A stretch of DNA of 64,000 bases from Primulina eburnea. Lineage: Eukaryota > Streptophyta > Magnoliopsida > Lamiales > Gesneriaceae. The notes beneath the pieces were generated by a model. The model saw only the letters and a program-made list of their open reading frames with translations. It was not told the DNA's origin and made no database searches. Each line of letters begins with the position of its first letter. The first letter of the stretch is position 1. This document shows, in pieces, positions 59,757-64,000 of the stretch. The translations under genes and the position numbers were made by a program. The stretch is from assembly GCF_022965805.1 (NCBI RefSeq), contig NC_133115.1, positions 34,897,321 to 34,961,320 on the forward strand, given 5' to 3'.

Positions 59757-62700
59757 TTAACTAAGATAGCTGTAGCCAACTACCACCATAAGTGCAAGAA
59801 CCACCAGAGCAGCAGAAATAGCCCACATCCAATAGTTTGTCGTCTTCTTGCGTTTGAGCATGGACTTTGGAAGTGAATCCAGACCGCCTCGGGGGCGTGC
59901 TCTATGCCTGATTGGGTTTTCTTTACGAGCCTTGTTCTTGTGGGGAACAGGAGTTTCGAACTTTTCCTCGACCATCTCCTGTTCGACAACTTCTTCGTTT
60001 GCTTCAGATGGCTCTTCAGAATCCACAGCAGCAGCAGTGGTGCCAGTCTTCTTCCTTGCTCTCTTTTCACGCTCCTGTATAAATCCGAATAAAATAAGTT
60101 CAGTATGAAAGCTTGAAAATTGTTGGTTGGAAATAGCGTGAAAAAAAATATATATATATATATAATTTCCTTGAGCTTCTTTTCCGCTTCCTGCTCAGCC
60201 TTTTTAGCCGCTTTGGCCGCAGCTTTCTCGGCCAACTTCTTCCTCCTTTCTTCTGTCTGAATGCGCTTGGCCATCTCTTCTGCTTTCTTAAGCTCTTTTA
60301 GCTTAGTTTCATCCAATTCTTCCGTCCTGGGGAGAGAATCCTTCTGGATTTTATCAGACTGAAACACTTCCTCCCTGTCTTGCTCTTCAACCTTCTCCAA
60401 GGTGAGTTCTGTTTTATTGTTTCCTTTATTGCTTTTAGCATTCTTAGAATTCTGATCTTTCTGCTCCGAAGCATCTTCTTTAGCCGCGGAGACCAAATCT
60501 TGCTTTGGGGGTTGTTTAAAAGTTGTCTTTACCACCTCTGGCACAGATGGAGTGGGCACCTCTACTGACACCAGTGGTTTCTCCTCCGAATTCCTCATCC
60601 GACCATCCCTACTCAACTGCCTTGCATCAAGAGAGGACAATATTCTCCTCTCATAATCATCCCGAAAAGCCTTATTATTATTCCAGAGGTTCATGAAGTT
60701 CCCAACCTGATCGAGGGAATAACGGAGAACTGTGAAATAAATTATTACAAAATAATGACGTTGAGTTACTAGTTAAAAGAACATTATCCTCCAAACCTCT
60801 GTATCTGAAAGATCCTTCAGGGCCTCAACATCCTTGTTAACTGCAAGTACTTTAGCTTTGGTCAAGATGACACGATTTTGATGGAAGGGAGAATTCTGAA
60901 AGATGGAATAGAAATTTCATAATGATCGAAATTGTGAAATATGGCGTTGTTTCCAAGAATGACTATATGGCAAAAAATATTCAGCTTTAAGCTACTAAGA
61001 AAAATAGAAAAGCAATCAAGTAACGAGTCCATTTACGACGACAATCCATCATATTTTATCATATTAAGGACTATATAAAGGGACAGACTTTTCTTCCTAT
61101 TAGCATCATATATAAAAGAATCAACAACAGCACATGATGACCAATTAAGAAACAAAGTTTCACGATTGCATATCAGTGTAAGTGTTCTCTAGTATTGTTA
61201 TTGTAGTTAAATCTGTGGCATAGCTATTGGTGGCTTAAGGTCTCACTGAGGCAACATGCATCATAGAACATAAGCACAAGGCATGTGCTTATCAAAGTAA
61301 GGGATTTTGGGGATAATATATTAAAATATAAATTGTCTGAAGATTATGTCATCCTATATCATTTATCAGGTTCTTTAAATTCTGTTAAACACAGAAAAAC
61401 AGATAGTAATTTATAAACAAAAATGGAAGATCATAGCCTTACATGTTATGCTGAATTTACCATCACTAAATTTAGGATGCACTTAAAAAGCGTATTGAGC
61501 TTTAAAGATCCTAAAGAATCGTGCTTCACAGCCCAAGCATGCACTTTATTGAAACAATGAGCCTTGACTTGCATTTGAGCAACGTTTCAGCCTCGTTGCA
61601 CCTTGTGCCGGACACAGACCTTATAGGTTTTCACTAACTACTAGTGTGATTTTTAAAAACAATCTCTTCCCTAATTTTTTTAATTAATATAGCAAACAAA
61701 TAAAATTAATAATTGAAAAAAGAAACATTTTAATTATAAACCAAAATTTATTGCAAGTTTAATAATATGATAATGAGTATTTAACTCGAAATTTATTAAG
61801 ATTCAAACCTTATTGACTATAATGAATATTCATAAATCAAGATTTAATATAATATATTTATTTTAGATGATTTCATAATAATGAAGTAACAAGGATATAG
61901 TGACAATGTAATTATTTTTATTCTACAATAATTTTAATAACATTCAAACGTTATCAAATATAATTGATATGTTTGTCAAGAGATCGGAAGGATCAGCATG
62001 ATAGAGTTCGTATTTGGTATGATGTAGTGGGTGTTTTGGCCGAGTGAGCTCAAACAAGGGGCTCTCTCTTGATACACAGTATAAATGGTCGGTGCATGCT
62101 AAAATCACGTCATGGAAAACAGATAGATAGTCCAAAAAATCAGGGTCGTAGTCAATACATTGCATATATAGCTGTAAATCTAAATAATCGTATGTGTATC
62201 ATTATTAAATTGAATTATAATGATCATAAATTTAAGAAGCGTACCCCTTCGTCTCGCTGCTTTCTCAATTCTTTAATGTTTTCGAAAGTCTTGTCTCTCT
62301 TTTCAGTAAGTGCAGTCAATTCCTCCTCTAAAGCCATGATCACTTTCTCTACTGTCAGTTTTTCATCCTCAAGTTGCTTCAGTCTGACATTAATCACTTG
62401 CTTTTCCTTTCGAACTCCATCAAGATCAACTCCAATCAGCTGCAAAAATACCAAAAAATAAGTATAAGTGTACTGATAAATGGAACTCATGAAGATTCTA
62501 AACATGAAAATGTCAAGGGACTAGATTCTTACTTTGACCTGGTCCTGAATGGCTTCTTTTTCACCTAACGAGTCCTGAATCCTCGCCCTCTCAGCTGCAT
62601 TTGCAATAACCTTTTCCCTTGTACCTTCGAGCTGTTTGATTTCCCTAAGGATTTGTTTTTCTTCACTGAGAGGAATGCTTTCGTGCTGAATGCGGTATTG

Positions 62701-64000
62701 GAAACTTTTAATCTGAGCCATTCAGCAATAATAAAAATGTTAGTTACATAATCTCAGAAATAACATATAAAGAATCGTTGTAATATATACTATGTGAAAA
62801 TAACAAAAAATACAGTTATATAAAATCTTACAAGATCATTGAGTTCTTCCTCAGATGAACATATACCGGACGCCCTTTCTCTACTTCCGGCAGGACCTCT
62901 CAACTTACCCAGAGCCTGCTGGAGAGGTTCCATTTCTTTCCTTTTTTCGTCCATAAATGTCCTGAATTGTTTATTCTCAATGCCCAAAGACCGTAATTGA
63001 GCTATTATATTGGCTCGATCCCCCTGTAACACACACTTGGTGTCATTTAAGTTCTCGTTGTTCGCTTTTCATAATTAGATATTGTAATGACCCGAATCAT
63101 TATTTGAATGAAGTGCTAATTCAGACATGATTAAAGGTTGTTAATTAAGCATTTTTATGGAATTGATTAGTTGAGGATTAACATGCTGGGATCCACCAAA
63201 TTGGAAATGGACCACTCAATCTAATTCAGATTACATTATCCCGAAAAACCAACTAGACAAATGAGATAATTGGTCTGTTTTCGTTTGGGTTGTAACATTA
63301 GTAAGTGATTTGATTTCCGCTGTTTAATTGTTGTTATCAAGTTTAATTATGCATGTTGGTTTGTTTAGCAGTGACTCGTATAAGGGCGCTGCCTATCTAT
63401 ACTACACACTAACTCCAAAATCAATACCATGAGTACATGTAGAATAATTAAAATAAGACTCAAGTGGATAGATCAAGTAAACTATCGGTAGCAACATCGC
63501 GCAGATTAATAGGACGAACCAATAACCAATTTAAAGGGAGGAGGCATGGCTAGAGCCCATCCAACCATCAGAGGTACATTCACATGATTTAAGTCATCAT
63601 AACTCATGTGTTTATAGTTACTTAAATGTAAACCTTCTAACACTGAAAAGTTCCCCCAGACTGTCAAAGAACAACACAAATCAACAAAGCGCGGCATTAA
63701 AGGGGCAAACACTGAAAAACCTTGTATAGTCTCAGCTAAAACACAATACCACAGCTTACCCTTTTTGCCTTCAATTTTTCAACAAGTTTCAATCGATCCT
63801 GATTTCTTTTCTGAAGCTCTTTGTCAGCCAGATCAAGTTTGTTCTTCAGGTTTTGGTCTTCAAATGCCCGGTACCTAACAAAATAAAACGAGTGTACCTG
63901 CTTGGGCTCTGGCCACTCGTCTACTGCATCCTTAGGGATATTGGACTCAAAAACTTTAAGAGACTCTCCTTTAACTGGCTCTTCCACACCATGAGAGCCG
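59757..64000 (-). CDS. PPI1: Proton pump interactor (PPI1/PPI2-like), 5' end outside window
   Basis: Coiled-coil protein that binds the regulatory C-terminus of the plasma-membrane H+-ATPase and stimulates it; anchored at ER/plasma membrane by a C-terminal helix. Visible exons in order: at least 64000-63760, 63023-62832, 62712-62533, 62439-62245, 60895-60797, 60706-60170 and 60074-59757. Markers: EWPEPKQVHSFYFVRYRAFED, long Lys/Glu coiled coils (IKQLEGTREKVIANAAERA, LEEELTALTEKRDKTF), FMNLWNNNKAFRDDYERRIL, a Lys/Glu/Ala-rich stretch, and the tail KKTTNYWMWAISAALVVLAL ending VVVGYSYLS, a single membrane span. Other introns have GT-AG ends, but the donor after KKLK at 60170 reads GA instead of GT, next to a (TA)n run. 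Whether it is PPI1 or PPI2 cannot be decided here. Confidence 0.93.
63084..63375. mobile_element. Possible LTR fragment in a PPI intron
   Basis: TGTAATGACCCGAATC at 63084 resembles the start of plant Ty3/gypsy LTRs, and TTTCCGCTGTTTAATTGTTG at 63315 resembles the TTTTCCGCTGTGATTAATT stretch near the end of the solo LTR at 50350. The fragment sits in the intron between the first two visible PPI exons. Boundaries and target duplication are not clear. Confidence 0.4.

Noticed and set aside
60170..60694. 304-codon minus-strand frame running through the PPI exon into the intron
   Set aside because: Beyond KKLK the residues are intron-encoded and frameshifted relative to the conserved tail; the family frame resumes at 60074.
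1..64000. CRISPR-like, prophage or bacterial defence system
   Set aside because: No regularly spaced repeats with unique spacers, no operons or Shine-Dalgarno-led genes; all recognised genes are plant nuclear genes with introns.

Overview
The window looks like nuclear DNA of a flowering plant: multi-exon genes with GT-AG introns, AT-rich introns and spacers, and a heavy load of transposon relics and (TA)n tracts. A dispersed repeat with GTGAGAC-N-GTCTCAC ends suggests an asterid, perhaps Lamiales; that is recall, not proof. I see no bacterial or organellar segment, CRISPR array, rRNA or tRNA.

Layout. 0.1-1.7 kb (+): a complete five-exon Yippee-like zinc-binding protein. 3.2-16.9 kb (-): a 19-exon Ste20/germinal-centre kinase (MAP4K type) whose introns carry MITEs, a hairpin and a tandem duplication. 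21.6-22.3 kb (-): a single-exon Ser-rich plant protein. 23.6-26.7 kb: partly duplicated copies of a Helitron-like repeat. 27.5-30.8 kb (+): a four-exon peroxisomal-type 3-hydroxybutyryl-CoA dehydrogenase. 33.6-33.9 kb (+): a possible small Cys-rich/acidic-repeat protein. 34.4-40.2 kb: an RNase H relic, a Helitron helicase relic and a tandem duplication containing a broken first exon of the MATE gene. 40.3-43.1 kb (+): an intact seven-exon MATE transporter, followed by a decayed partial copy. 44.4-45.2 kb: a hAT-like element with 8-bp target duplication. 46.8-47.5 kb (+): an early nodulin-like phytocyanin. 48.2-50.5 kb: TRIM retroelements in opposite orientation, one split by a 1.77-kb solo LTR. 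51.5-52.2 kb (-): a VQ-motif protein. 54.0-57.9 kb: a foldback element and a decayed DUF4371-type hAT transposase. 58.8-59.3 kb (-): two exons of an unrecognised protein. 59.8 kb to the window edge (-): a proton pump interactor (PPI) gene, 5' truncated by the window.

Plant genes are transcribed singly, so there is no operon logic. The kinase - HBD - VQ - PPI order resembles, from memory, the Arabidopsis At3g15220-At3g15340 interval, which would make this an old conserved block with lineage-specific insertions. Exon coordinates were derived by hand from splice signals and reading-frame phase. I found no convincing new biological system; the most informative structures are the duplicated MATE upstream region, the nested retroelements, the GC-rich palindromes in the solo LTR, the defective-looking PPI splice donor and the orphan two-exon fragment.
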